DNA of 64,000 nt from Verrucomicrobiota bacterium (GTDB lineage Bacteria > Verrucomicrobiota > Verrucomicrobiia > Chthoniobacterales > Chthoniobacteraceae). The notes beneath the pieces were generated by a model. It had not been told where the DNA came from and made no database searches. It saw only the letters and a program-made list of their open reading frames with translations. The stretch spans positions 1 to 64,000 of the forward strand of contig JAPLTE010000123.1 of NCBI GenBank assembly GCA_026398235.1. Direction: 5' to 3'. Below are positions 1 through 8,680 of the stretch, piece after piece (position 1 is the stretch's first letter; each line of letters starts with the position of its first letter). The position numbers were made by a program, and so were the translations under genes.

Positions 1-227
1 TGATGGGGCTGGAAAGCACCTCCAATCAAATGACCTGGATCGGCGAATCCCTCCTGAGCTTTGGCAAAGTGATGGATCCGCACGAAGTGGAAGAGCGCCT
101 GCTCGCGGTCACCCCTGAAGAAGTTCGAGCCGTCGCGGAATTCTGCCTCAAACCCAAACGGCTGGGCGTGGCCGTCGCCGGGCCTTCACCGGACGCGGAA
201 AAAATTGAATCGTGGCTGAGAAAATGA
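1..227 (+). CDS. M16 (insulinase-like) peptidase, C-terminal fragment
   Basis: This is the last ~74 residues of a gene that begins upstream of the window; the reading frame is open at the left edge. The visible tail (LESTSNQMTWIGESLL, then a VTPEEVRAVAEFCLKPKRLGVAVAGP stretch) matches the C-terminal half-domain of M16 zinc peptidases, the family of mitochondrial processing peptidase and PqqL. The HxxEH site, if present, would lie upstream and cannot be checked, so catalytic status is unknown. Its stop codon TGA overlaps the ATG of the tlyA-like gene (ATGA), which suggests a shared transcript. The family call rests only on the tail. Confidence 0.75.
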   Translation, partial: MGLESTSNQMTWIGESLLSFGKVMDPHEVEERLLAVTPEEVRAVAEFCLKPKRLGVAVAGPSPDAEKIESWLRK

Positions 228-967
228 AACAGGCAAAGCAACGCCTCGATGTGCTGCTCGTTGAACGCGGCCTGTTTGAGAGCCGCGAAAAAGCCCAGCG
301 CGCCATCATGGCCGGGCTTGTGAGGATTGGGGATGCTGTCGCCGACAAACCGGGCACGCGTGTGCCGGAGGACGTCCTGCTTTCCGTCAAACAGGAATGC
401 CGCTATGTGGGACGGGGGGGATTGAAAATGGAAGCGGCGCTGAAACATTTTGGCGTCGATCCCACCGGGCGCGTCTGCTTGGACATCGGCGCTTCCACAG
501 GCGGTTTTACGGACTGCCTTTTGCAGCATGGCGCGGCCAAAGTGCACGCCATCGACGTCGGCCACAGCCAGCTTGATTGGAAAATCCGCAGCGACCCGCG
601 CGTGGTCGTTCGCGAAAAGCTCAATGCCCGTTACCTCTCGCGCGAGGACATTCCGGCCCCCATCGACATCTGCGTCATTGACGTCTCGTTCATCTCGCTC
701 ACGCTGATTCTGCCCGCCGCCTTCCCGCTGCTCGCCCCCGGCGGCATCATTCTCGCCCTCATTAAGCCGCAGTTCGAGTTGGGCAAGGAAGAGGTCGACG
801 CCGGGCGTGGCGTCGTCCGCGATCCCCTCGCCCAACAGCGCGCCGTGGAGAAAATCGAGCATTTTGTGCGCGAAACTGCCGCCCAAACCTGGGTAGGGGT
901 CATCGAATCCCCTATTCTCGGTGGCGAAGGTAATCGGGAATTTCTGGCATGTTTGCGCGGGATTTGA
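224..967 (+). CDS. tlyA: TlyA family rRNA 2'-O-methyltransferase / hemolysin A
   Basis: The 247-residue protein has an N-terminal S4 RNA-binding domain (RLDVLLVERGLFESREKAQRAIMAG, about residues 7-65) followed by an FtsJ-like Rossmann methyltransferase domain with the SAM-binding motif LDIGASTGGFTD near residue 90 and the YVGRGGLK segment typical of TlyA. Family members methylate the 2'-O of cytidines in 16S and/or 23S rRNA. I chose ATG 224 because it overlaps the upstream TGA; an in-frame GTG at 212 is the alternative. The next gene (NAD kinase) starts 15 bases downstream, so co-transcription is likely. Function is inferred from family, and the older hemolysin name is not supported by anything here. 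Confidence 0.9.
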   Translation: MKQAKQRLDVLLVERGLFESREKAQRAIMAGLVRIGDAVADKPGTRVPEDVLLSVKQECRYVGRGGLKMEAALKHFGVDPTGRVCLDIGASTGGFTDCLLQHGAAKVHAIDVGHSQLDWKIRSDPRVVVREKLNARYLSREDIPAPIDICVIDVSFISLTLILPAAFPLLAPGGIILALIKPQFELGKEEVDAGRGVVRDPLAQQRAVEKIEHFVRETAAQTWVGVIESPILGGEGNREFLACLRGI

Positions 968-982
968 TTATTAGAAAGAAAC

Positions 983-1867
983 ATGTCGCCTGAAAACAAA
1001 GGTCCTATAGGACCGGTTGGTCTCGTAGCCCACTCCGAGAAGCCGCAAGCCTCCGAACTGCTGCGCTTGCTTGCGGCGGAATTGCGCGCGTGCGAGGTGG
1101 AAGTGCTCATGGAAACCGAAAGCGCCCGCATTGCCGCGGAACCGGGCGGACTGCCCGTGGCCGAACTCGGCAAACGCTGCGCCATGCTGCTGGTCTTGGG
1201 TGGCGACGGGACGATCCTAAAAGTGGTTCATGAACTGGGCGAACATCTATGCCCGATCTTCGGCATCAATCTCGGCTCGCTGGGATTCCTCACCTGCGTC
1301 AGTTCGGCCAATGTCCGGCAAGCGATCAACGCCATCTGCACCGGCAGCTACACGTTGAGCCGTCGCTCGCTCCTGGAAGTAACCCTGGAACACGAAGGCC
1401 AGGTTCTCGCGCGCCGCATTGCCTTGAATGAAGCCGTGATCAGCCGCGGAGCGTTCTCGCGGCTCATTAAACTCGACACCTGGATCGACTCCGTAAACCT
1501 CACCCAATACAACGCCGACGGCCTGATCGTCGCCACGCCCACCGGTTCCACCGCCTACTCCCTATCGGCTGGCGGACCTGTGATCGCGCCCGACGCCGGG
1601 GTTTTGGTGGTGACGCCTGTTTGTCCGCACGTCCTCACCAATCGCAGCCTCGTGGTGGGCGACCGCTCGGAAATCGTCGTGTGCCCGGTGCACGGCCAGT
1701 CCGACGTGGTCCTGACGGTGGACGGTCACCAACCGGTGCAAGTCCGCGAGGGCGACCGCATTTGCATTCGCAAAAGCACCATGGAACTTTCCTTGGCGGT
1801 GCTCCCGGAGTTGTCGTTTTGCGAAGTATTGCGGGAAAAACTGAAATGGAGCGGCAGCGCAGTATGA
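983..1867 (+). CDS. nadK: NAD kinase
   Basis: The 294-residue protein phosphorylates NAD to NADP using ATP or polyphosphate in the cytoplasm. The hallmark GGDGT motif is at about residues 73-77 (LVLGGDGTILK), followed by the GINLGSLGFL segment, the LNEAVISRG (NE) motif and the glycine-rich DGLIVATPTGSTAYSLSAGGP signature. Length is normal for bacterial NadK. It lies 15 bases after the tlyA-like gene, and its stop overlaps the start of the PTS IIA gene as ATGA, so the three probably form one operon. Confidence 0.95.
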   Translation: MSPENKGPIGPVGLVAHSEKPQASELLRLLAAELRACEVEVLMETESARIAAEPGGLPVAELGKRCAMLLVLGGDGTILKVVHELGEHLCPIFGINLGSLGFLTCVSSANVRQAINAICTGSYTLSRRSLLEVTLEHEGQVLARRIALNEAVISRGAFSRLIKLDTWIDSVNLTQYNADGLIVATPTGSTAYSLSAGGPVIAPDAGVLVVTPVCPHVLTNRSLVVGDRSEIVVCPVHGQSDVVLTVDGHQPVQVREGDRICIRKSTMELSLAVLPELSFCEVLREKLKWSGSAV

Positions 1868-2325
1868 TTACTATTGGCGACATCCTTTTACCGGAACACA
1901 TTTTACTCGATCTCAAGGCGGGAACGCACATTCAGGCCACGGCTAAAGTCGCTGAGTTGTTGGAATCCGACGAGCGGGTCAACGATTGGGATCGCTTTTA
2001 CGACGGCCTCATTGATGGAAGCGCGTGTATGGCCAACGAGCACGGCTCCGCCCTTTGTATCGCCCACGTGCGAACACACGCCGTCAGCTCGATGATTATG
2101 GCTGTCGGTCGCTCGTCGGAAGGGATTCCGATTCAAGGAGACTCCGCGCGCGTGCGCCTCATTTTCGTCATCGGCGTGCCTGTAGCCCTGGCCTCGGATT
2201 ACCTGCGGATCATCGGCGCGCTTGCCCGCATTTTCCGAACCGAAAAAGGCGAACAAGCTCTCTTAACTGCCGAGACGCCCGAGGAATTTTTCGAACGTCT
2301 CTGCACGCTGGAGATGGAGATGTAG
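1864..2325 (+). CDS. PTS EIIA-type (fructose/nitrogen, PtsN-like) domain protein
   Basis: A stand-alone 153-residue domain of the PTS IIA mannitol/fructose/PtsN superfamily. The likely phospho-acceptor is His68 in CIAHVRT, equivalent to the IPHAR motif of the family. The C-terminal half carries the usual RLIFVIGVP and LRIIGALARIFR segments. No IIB or IIC component is nearby, which favours a regulatory (PtsN-like) or partner role over sugar transport. Start ATG 1864 overlaps the nadK stop (ATGA); the same frame stays open upstream inside nadK, but that part is antisense-free shadow. It converges with the greA-like gene on the minus strand with only 3 bases between stops. Confidence 0.8.
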   Translation: MITIGDILLPEHILLDLKAGTHIQATAKVAELLESDERVNDWDRFYDGLIDGSACMANEHGSALCIAHVRTHAVSSMIMAVGRSSEGIPIQGDSARVRLIFVIGVPVALASDYLRIIGALARIFRTEKGEQALLTAETPEEFFERLCTLEMEM

Positions 2326-2328
2326 TTC

Positions 2329-4182
2329 CTACTGAGCCGCTTTGCGGGCTGCTTCGATCTTCACGATCTCCGCCACGCGATCGCCGTGTTCGGTGGGCAC
2401 ATCGAGTTTTTCGCCCACCTTGTGGCCAAGCAGCGCTTGGGCGATTCCGGCTTTGTACGAGATGACTCCCGCCTTCGGATCGCTGTCCCACGCTCCCATG
2501 ATGCTGTAAACATCCAGGCGGCCGTCCGTGATTTCCTTGATGGTGACAATCGTGCCGATAGAGACAACCTGCGTGTCGGGATTGGCGAAATCCGTGCCGC
2601 GTGCAAGACCCAGATCGCGCTCCATCTCCGCCCTGCGGCGGGAAAGCACGCGTTGCATTTCTTTAGCGGCTTTGAATTCAAAATTCTCGCGCAGATCGCC
2701 GTAAGAACGGGCCAACGAAATCTCCTTGATGTTCTCGGGAATTTTTTTATTCACCAGTTCATCGAGTTCATTCTTGCGCTTCTCCAGGCTCTCCCAGGAA
2801 ACGATGAGCGCCTCTTGCTTTTCCGAAGGCATATCGCCGGTGAGCATTGCTTCCATCTCGGGATAAACGCGGACGATCCGCCCGAGAATGGAACGCTTAT
2901 TCAGCTCTTCGAACACCCCGGAAAGCATCACCTTGCGAATCGTATCGCGCACAATTTCGGGCTCAGCACCGGCGAGCATATCCGGCACCAGTTCGCGGTC
3001 TTCGAGCAGCAGGTCGTGGAGTTTGCCGCCGCGCTTAACCTCATTAAATTGATCGCGTTCCAGAGCAGACAACGTGGCGCTCAATACCCGGGCATCCACC
3101 ATTTCAGCAAACGCGCCCTCGCGCTCTTTGCAAAGCCAGGTGAGCACTTCGGTGGAAATGGTGTGATCGCCCAGCCAGCGATCCAGTTCGCGACGCAGTT
3201 CGGCTTTCTTGCCTTGCTCCAGCAGGAGCCGCCCGATTTCGGAAGCGACGCGGATGCCGCTCTTGCTCATCAGAACGAGGATTTTTTCCACCCACTTCTC
3301 TTCGCCAAAAGCGGTCGGGAATGCGGCAAGCACGCGGCGTTGCTTGGCGGCGGGCACCTCATTGAGGATCTCGTGCAGCCTGCGTTCCTCATCATGGAGC
3401 AGCTCGCTGAGCGAGATCGTCCCTTCGCCGGGCGCAATGCCTGTGATGGTGCAAAGTTCGTCCCGTCCCAAGATCAACTCCAAAGCCTGCGCGGTATTCA
3501 GCCGGCGACTCTTCTGCGCGGCGTCTTCCACGGTGGCGACGACCGTCTTGAGTTCTTCGCCTCCCTTGAATTCCTCCGTGCTTTTCAAAATCTGATCCAG
3601 AGCCGCGATTTGTGCCTTGGTTTGACGGGCCGCCTGGAAGGTGGCGAGCAATTCGTCCGATTGCGAGATCGCCGTTTCGCGCAGCACAATCGGATCGCTT
3701 TTTTTGGTGGGAAGGGCAATGTGGCCGTCCTTTTTGAGCGCCTTCTTCGCGGAATCCCACCAACGTTTAAATTCGGCTTCGTTGAAAATTTCCCCGGAAA
3801 GAGCTTGGGCAATTTGATCCTGATTCGCCTTGCCGCCGTAGCTCGCAAGAATGAGCCGGACGAGCCCCACGGGGTCTTGCTTCGCCATCGCTTTAATCGC
3901 CCCGGGGTCCGTCACTTTACGCACGAGAATATGGTCTTCGGCCAGCGGCGTCAGCGATTCCGCCGCATATTGCAACTGCATCGTGTGACCCTTCTTGGTC
4001 TTAAAGTCGATGACGGCTTGATTGAGCAGAAAATTAATCTCCGCAATGCGCCCGAATCCCCAGCTTTTGTGCAAGCAGTAAGCCCCGGCAGGGAGCTTTT
4101 CGAGGGTGGAGGCGACGCGGGGGTTAACTTTGCCCGCTTGAACGGCTTTTTCGATCTCGGCTTGCATAGGGTTTAAAAACAT
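2329..4182 (-). CDS. greA: Oversized GreA/GreB-family transcript cleavage factor
   Basis: 617 residues, whereas ordinary GreA has about 158. The C-terminal ~160 residues hold the GreA coiled-coil hairpin with the catalytic acidic tip (ARSYGDLRENFEFKAAKE, compare GDLKENAEY in E. coli) and the globular FKBP-like domain (VSIGTIVTIKE, ISYKAGIAQALLGHKVGE). The ~450-residue N-terminal part is mostly helical and charged and resembles the extension of chlamydial GreA (over 700 residues). It should bind the RNA polymerase secondary channel and rescue backtracked complexes; the extension's role is unknown. The start at 4182 (MFLNPMQAE) is uncertain, with ATG 4167 (MQAEIEK) as the alternative. It is a single-gene unit converging on the PTS gene. 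Confidence 0.85.
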   Translation of the reverse strand: MFLNPMQAEIEKAVQAGKVNPRVASTLEKLPAGAYCLHKSWGFGRIAEINFLLNQAVIDFKTKKGHTMQLQYAAESLTPLAEDHILVRKVTDPGAIKAMAKQDPVGLVRLILASYGGKANQDQIAQALSGEIFNEAEFKRWWDSAKKALKKDGHIALPTKKSDPIVLRETAISQSDELLATFQAARQTKAQIAALDQILKSTEEFKGGEELKTVVATVEDAAQKSRRLNTAQALELILGRDELCTITGIAPGEGTISLSELLHDEERRLHEILNEVPAAKQRRVLAAFPTAFGEEKWVEKILVLMSKSGIRVASEIGRLLLEQGKKAELRRELDRWLGDHTISTEVLTWLCKEREGAFAEMVDARVLSATLSALERDQFNEVKRGGKLHDLLLEDRELVPDMLAGAEPEIVRDTIRKVMLSGVFEELNKRSILGRIVRVYPEMEAMLTGDMPSEKQEALIVSWESLEKRKNELDELVNKKIPENIKEISLARSYGDLRENFEFKAAKEMQRVLSRRRAEMERDLGLARGTDFANPDTQVVSIGTIVTIKEITDGRLDVYSIMGAWDSDPKAGVISYKAGIAQALLGHKVGEKLDVPTEHGDRVAEIVKIEAARKAAQ

Positions 4183-4293
4183 AGGGAACCAGCAGCCTCT
4201 TGGCTAACGAAAATTAAAGTTTGTTTTTCCCGGACTCCTGTTGGGGATTTCTTCAGAGCCTCGCCGCCTTCATAAAAAGAATGGCCGGAGCCG

Positions 4294-4319
4294 TTTGCCG
4301 ATGTTTAGATTGCGGCAAA
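4294..4319. promoter_or_regulatory. Inverted repeat TTTGCCG-N12-CGGCAAA upstream of exoD
   Basis: A perfect 7-bp inverted repeat with a 12-base spacer sits 20 bases before the exoD-like start codon, in the gap between divergent greA and exoD. It could be a regulator site or part of a promoter (TTGCCG, 17 bases, AATATT). There is no T run, so a terminator is unlikely. The call is positional inference only. Confidence 0.25.
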
Positions 4320-4338
4320 TATTTCCTCTTTTTCACCC

Positions 4339-4950
4339 ATGACCGAACCGTCTCCCCGTCGCCTTTCCCAAGAAATTGCGGCTTTGCTTGCCGAGGGCCG
4401 CTCCCTGAGCATTGGCGAGATTGAGTCGATTCTTCAGAGCCGGGGAGTTGCGCTTTTGATCATGCTCCTTTCTGCTCCGTTCCTGATTCCCAGCGTGCCG
4501 GGACTCTCGACTCCCTTTGGCGCAGCGATCATTTTGATGGGAGCGTGCCTGGCCTGCGGGCGCAAGCCGTGGCTGCCGCAGTTTGTGTTGCGCCGGGAAC
4601 TGTCGTTGGAAATGCTCCGAAAAATTCTTGGCGTCCTCATCCAACTGCTTCAATGCATGGAACGCCTGACCCAACCGCGCATCGAATTTCTCCAAAGCGG
4701 CCCCGGGATGTCGAACCTGATCGGCCTCGGCATCGCGTCGGGCGGCATCTTTCTTTTTCTGCCGATCATGGTGCCGGTGATGAACACCCTTCCCACGCTT
4801 TCCATTCTTTTCCTCACGGCCGGAATGATGGAGCGCGACGGTCTTTTTGTGATCCTCGGCTACTTCTTCGGGCTGGCTGCGTGGGTTTATTTTGGCGCCT
4901 GGCTTTTGCTGGGCAAGGCGGGGTTCGATTGTCTCCACGGGATGTTTTGA
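4339..4950 (+). CDS. ExoD family integral membrane protein
   Basis: The 203-residue protein matches the ExoD (exopolysaccharide synthesis) family: a soluble N-terminal helix region with SIGEIESILQSRG, then hydrophobic segments at about residues 50-75 (LLIMLLSAPFLIPSVPGLSTPFGAAIIL), 125-160 and 165-195. The conserved P-x-x-P/PG run after the first membrane segment is present. Rhizobial ExoD affects exopolysaccharide production and alkaline tolerance, but the molecular activity is unknown. It is a single gene between divergent greA and dgt. The start ATG 4339 is the first in frame; no clear ribosome binding site was seen. Confidence 0.8.
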   Translation: MTEPSPRRLSQEIAALLAEGRSLSIGEIESILQSRGVALLIMLLSAPFLIPSVPGLSTPFGAAIILMGACLACGRKPWLPQFVLRRELSLEMLRKILGVLIQLLQCMERLTQPRIEFLQSGPGMSNLIGLGIASGGIFLFLPIMVPVMNTLPTLSILFLTAGMMERDGLFVILGYFFGLAAWVYFGAWLLLGKAGFDCLHGMF

Positions 4951-5005
4951 TTTGGCGTGCTAATCTTCTTCTTTTGCCAGCCCCATCAATGGTAATGATA
5001 GGCGC

Positions 5006-6364
5006 ATGATGCAATGGGAGAGACTTCTTTCGCCGGCGCGCCTCGGCAAAAGCGACTCCGAACCGCTCCAGGCGCAACGTTCGCCCTTCCAGCGAGATTA
5101 CGACCGCATCGTCTTCTCCTCCGCATTCCGGCGGCTGCAAGATAAGACACAGGTGTTCCCGCTGGCGGAGAGCGACTACGTCCGCACACGGCTCACGCAC
5201 AGCCTGGAAGCGGGCTGCGTGGGGCGTTCCCTCGGAACAAAAATCGGCCGAGGAATCCTCGAACGCCACCGGTTGGACGGCGTGCACCCATCCGATGTGG
5301 GGGACGTGGTCGCCGCCGCCTGCCTCGCGCACGACATCGGCAATCCCCCCTTTGGGCATTCCGGCGAAGACGCCATCCGGCACTGGTTCACCACATCGCC
5401 ACAAGCCAAACGGCTGCACGCCGAACTCAAAAAAAACCCGGTGCACTTCAGCGATTTCGAACGCTTCGAGGGCAACGCCCAGGGGTTTCGCATTCTCACG
5501 CGGCTCCAGATGCCCGACAACCACGGCGGCCTGCAATTAACCTGCGCCACCCTCGGCGCGTTCGCAAAATATCCTGTGGCCTCGCACCCGGAACGCGATC
5601 CGAATGACCCTCGCGCGAGCACCAAGAAACATTCCTTTTTCCACGCCGAATCCGAACTTTTCGCCGAAGTCGCCGAACGCACCGGACTCCTTCTCTCAAA
5701 CAACGGTTGGCGGCGGCATCCGCTGGCGTTGATCGTCGAAGCTGCCGACGACATCTGTTATCGGCTTGTCGATTTTGAAGACGGCGTGCGCCTGCGGCTC
5801 ATCGGTTATGAAGAGGCCAGCGAAGCATTTGCCAAAGTGATCGGGGAACGCAAATACCTCGACATCGCCAAGCGCATGAACGGGACCGAAGAGCGCATCG
5901 AGTTTCTCCGCGCGGTGGCGATCGGCAAAGCGGTGGAACAAGTTGCGGCGGTTTTTTTGCAAAACGAAGAGGCGATTCTCGCGGGCGCATTTGAGCAGCC
6001 GCTCATCCGGTGCACGCAAGCCGCCGAGCCGTTGGAAGAGATCGTGTGCCGCTCGCGCAAACGGCTCTACGCCAACCCGCGCGGGGTGGAGATCGAAGCC
6101 GCTGGATTTGAAGTGATCGGCGGGCTGCTCGATCTCTTTGTGGAAGGCGTCGAAGCTCTGGCCGCCAATCATGGCAAGCTTGCCCCGCGCTGGCGCAACC
6201 TGTTGCAGATTCTCCCGGAGCCGTTCGTCGGCCCCGGCGGCACGCCCGCGCCGGACGCTTACACCCGGCTCCTGCGCATGACGGATTATGTCTCCGGCAT
6301 GACTGATTCCCAAGCCGTCTGTCTCTACAAAAAACTGCGCGGCATTTCGCTGCCCGGACAATAG
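5006..6364 (+). CDS. dgt: Deoxyguanosinetriphosphate triphosphohydrolase-like HD protein
   Basis: The 452-residue HD-superfamily phosphohydrolase would cleave dNTPs to deoxynucleoside plus triphosphate. Metal-binding residues of the HD fold are visible: RLTHSLEA near residue 63, CLAHDIGNPPFGHSGED near residues 110-125 (the HD pair and second His), and EAADDICYRLVDFEDG near residue 250 (last Asp). The N-terminal SPFQRDYDRIVFSSAFRRLQDKTQV is typical of the family. Two adjacent ATG codons (5006 and 5009) are possible starts. It is a single gene with about 90 bases before the SulP gene. Confidence 0.9.
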   Translation: MMQWERLLSPARLGKSDSEPLQAQRSPFQRDYDRIVFSSAFRRLQDKTQVFPLAESDYVRTRLTHSLEAGCVGRSLGTKIGRGILERHRLDGVHPSDVGDVVAAACLAHDIGNPPFGHSGEDAIRHWFTTSPQAKRLHAELKKNPVHFSDFERFEGNAQGFRILTRLQMPDNHGGLQLTCATLGAFAKYPVASHPERDPNDPRASTKKHSFFHAESELFAEVAERTGLLLSNNGWRRHPLALIVEAADDICYRLVDFEDGVRLRLIGYEEASEAFAKVIGERKYLDIAKRMNGTEERIEFLRAVAIGKAVEQVAAVFLQNEEAILAGAFEQPLIRCTQAAEPLEEIVCRSRKRLYANPRGVEIEAAGFEVIGGLLDLFVEGVEALAANHGKLAPRWRNLLQILPEPFVGPGGTPAPDAYTRLLRMTDYVSGMTDSQAVCLYKKLRGISLPGQ

Positions 6365-6454
6365 GGTCCTGCAAAATAAACAATTTACCACTAATAATGA
6401 GCAATTCTCCCGTTGTGCCTTTTCGCTTCCCCTCCTTTAATTAGTCATTACCCC

Positions 6455-8152
6455 GTGAGTTCTTTATTTCGCCCCGCTTTAATCGACGCCCTCCTCAGCT
6501 ACCGCCGCAAAATGCTTTTGCCCGATGTGATCGCCGGGATCACCGTCGGCATCATCGCACTTCCGCTCGCCATCGGCTTCGGCATCGCCTCCGGTGTCTC
6601 GCCCAGCCAGGGGCTCTGGACCGCCATCATCGCCGGTTTTTTGATTTCAGCTCTCGGCGGCAGCTTTGTGCAGGTCGGCGGTCCAACAGGAGCGTTCGTG
6701 CCCATTCTCTTTGCCATCGCCGCGCGTTACGGTTACGAGGGGCTGGCGCTTGCCACCATGATGGCCGGGGTCTTTCTCTTTGCCATCGGCGCGTTCCGGC
6801 TGGGCGGGCTCATCAAATTCATCCCCTACTCCGTCGTCGCCGGGTTCACCAGCGGCATCGCGGTCGTGATTGCCATTGGCCAGCTCAAACAACTCCTCGG
6901 CCTCGACATCAAACTCCCCGCCGAAGCGCTCGCGCAGTTTGGCGGAATTGTGACGCACCTTTCCCAAACCAAATGGCAAAGCCTCGCACTGGGATTGCTC
7001 GCACTCGGGATCATCGTCGGCTGGCCGAAACGGTGGCGAGCCGTCCCCCCTTCCATCGTCGCCATCCTGGCCACGGCGGTCATCGTCTTTATTTGGAATC
7101 CAGATCCGCAAGTCGTCGCCACCATCGGCTCCAAATTCGGCGCGAAAGCCATGGAAGGGCTGCCGCATTTTCAGCTCCCCCACATCACCTTCCAGCGCAT
7201 CCAGGAACTCATGGGGCCCGCGCTCACCATCACCATGCTGGGAGCGATCGAATCGCTCCTCTCCGCCATGGTCGCTGATGGGATGATCGAAACCCGTCAC
7301 GACTCCAACCAGGAACTCATGGGTCAGGGGATCGCCAATTTTATTTGCCCCTTCTTCGGCGGCATCTCCGCCACCGGCGCGATCGCCCGCACCGCCACCA
7401 ACGTCCGCAGCGGCGGGCGCACCCCGGTCTCCGGCATTATCCATTCCCTCACGCTCATTGTGATCGTGCTTGTCGCCGCCCCGCTGGCTCAATATTTGCC
7501 GCTTGCCGCCCTTTCCGCCGTGCTGCTCGTGGTCGCCTTCCGCATGGGCGAATGGTTTAATTTCAAGGAATTGGCGCGCGGCCCCGGCAGCGACTACATT
7601 GTGCTTCTCGTCACTTTCGCGATGACGGTCGCCTTCGACCTCTCCATTGCCGTCGGCTTCGGACTCGCTCTCTCCTTTATCCTCTTTGTGAAGAAAATGG
7701 AGGAGATTACGCATGTCCGCCTCATCACCGGCGACAGCGATGTGGGCCTCGGTGGCGATTCCATCCGCGACAAAGCCGTGCCCAAAGGCGTGCTCGTCTA
7801 TCGCATTGAAGGCCCGTTCTTCTTCGGTGTCGCAGAGAAACTCGAAGACGCGCTCAACAGCGCGCAAATCGCTCCCGGCATTGTGATTTTCCGCATGCGC
7901 GCCGTCCCAGCCATCGACGGTTCCGGCCTGCGCGCGCTGGAAATCATGCTGCGCAAATTCAGCCGCCGCGGCACCAAACTCATCTTGAGCGGCGTGCAAC
8001 CGCAGCCGATGAAAGTGCTCTTCAACTCCGGGTTTGTGGACCGCGTGGGATTGGAAAACATCTGCGCGGACATCGATGCCTCGCTCGAACGGGCTTGGGA
8101 AATCATGGGCGGGCAACCGGAGCTAGTTGCAGCGGAAGCCTCGGTGGAATAA
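6455..8152 (+). CDS. SulP family anion permease with C-terminal STAS domain
   Basis: About 565 residues. The N-terminal ~420 residues contain 10 or more hydrophobic segments with SulP features (LPDVIAGITVGIIALPLAIGFGIASGV, GPTGAFVP, the GQGIANFICPFFGGISATGAIARTATNVRSG block). The last ~120 residues form a STAS domain (VLVYRIEGPFFFGVAEKLEDAL, DGSGLRALEIMLRKF). Substrates of this family include sulfate, bicarbonate and C4-dicarboxylates; the sequence does not decide which. I placed the start at GTG 6455 (VSSLFRPALIDALLSYRRKMLLPD); the frame remains open to a TTG at 6413 with no better signal. Inner-membrane location. Confidence 0.88.
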   Translation: MSSLFRPALIDALLSYRRKMLLPDVIAGITVGIIALPLAIGFGIASGVSPSQGLWTAIIAGFLISALGGSFVQVGGPTGAFVPILFAIAARYGYEGLALATMMAGVFLFAIGAFRLGGLIKFIPYSVVAGFTSGIAVVIAIGQLKQLLGLDIKLPAEALAQFGGIVTHLSQTKWQSLALGLLALGIIVGWPKRWRAVPPSIVAILATAVIVFIWNPDPQVVATIGSKFGAKAMEGLPHFQLPHITFQRIQELMGPALTITMLGAIESLLSAMVADGMIETRHDSNQELMGQGIANFICPFFGGISATGAIARTATNVRSGGRTPVSGIIHSLTLIVIVLVAAPLAQYLPLAALSAVLLVVAFRMGEWFNFKELARGPGSDYIVLLVTFAMTVAFDLSIAVGFGLALSFILFVKKMEEITHVRLITGDSDVGLGGDSIRDKAVPKGVLVYRIEGPFFFGVAEKLEDALNSAQIAPGIVIFRMRAVPAIDGSGLRALEIMLRKFSRRGTKLILSGVQPQPMKVLFNSGFVDRVGLENICADIDASLERAWEIMGGQPELVAAEASVE

Positions 8153-8153
8153 T

Positions 8154-8180
8154 CTCGCGCAAAGGACGCAGAGAAGGAAG
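8154..8180. repeat. CGCAAAGGACGCAGAGAAGG-like dispersed repeat motif
   Basis: Directly after the SulP stop is a purine-rich string containing GCGCAAAGGACGCAGAGAAGG. It resembles a short intergenic motif I recall from many bacterial genomes, but only one copy was noticed in this window, so calling it a repeat is inference. The rest of the 8153-8317 gap holds no recognisable gene. Confidence 0.25.
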
Positions 8181-8317
8181 AGAGATGACTTGATTGTTTT
8201 CCCGCTCGCATTTAGGCACGAAGCCATTGTAAAAATCGGAGCCGATGCTCTGATGCCAAATACACCCTAAAACATGAAGCGAACAATCCTTGCTACGCCC
8301 AAATTTTCGAAATCCAG

Positions 8318-8674
8318 ATGAAGACCTTCCGATGGATATGCATCCTGCCTGTAGCAGGTATTGTTCACATTCTGTTTTCTACATTTTTTTATAATATTCA
8401 GCATGCTGTTGGATGGTTCGGATTATCATTTATCTTCATCCGCATTTCCATGTCAGCGTTTTGCGGCTTGATGGCGGGCGTCAGGGTTGCGCCGACTCAT
8501 CGGATTGAAACAGCTTGGATTCTAGCCGGACTGTATACCCTGCTTGGTGTCGGGATTATCATTCACCTCGTTCTTTCAGATGTGAATCGAGTTCGATGGA
8601 TTGCAGGACTCATTGAAGCCTTTTCCTTGCCATTCGGGGCTGTCGGTGCTGCAATACAGAGGCTAAATAGGTAG
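8318..8674 (+). CDS. Hypothetical small integral membrane protein
   Basis: Not recognised. The 118-residue product is strongly hydrophobic with three or four likely membrane helices (residues ~6-25, ~35-55, ~67-87, ~95-112) and a short basic C-terminus (AAIQRLNR). Base composition is clearly more AT-rich than the flanking genes. It ends 6 bases before the next unknown gene, so the two probably form a pair. The start ATG 8318 is the first in frame. Confidence 0.55.
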   Translation: MKTFRWICILPVAGIVHILFSTFFYNIQHAVGWFGLSFIFIRISMSAFCGLMAGVRVAPTHRIETAWILAGLYTLLGVGIIIHLVLSDVNRVRWIAGLIEAFSLPFGAVGAAIQRLNR

Positions 8675-8680
8675 CTACTT

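Noticed and set aside
2386-4176. 596-codon open frame on the plus strand opposite greA
   Set aside because: Antisense shadow of the greA-like gene; translation has no family resemblance and is rich in His/Arg/Gly/Phe.
6647-8116. 489-codon open frame on the minus strand opposite the SulP gene
   Set aside because: Antisense shadow in GC-rich DNA; composition His/Asp/Glu/Gly-rich with no domain.
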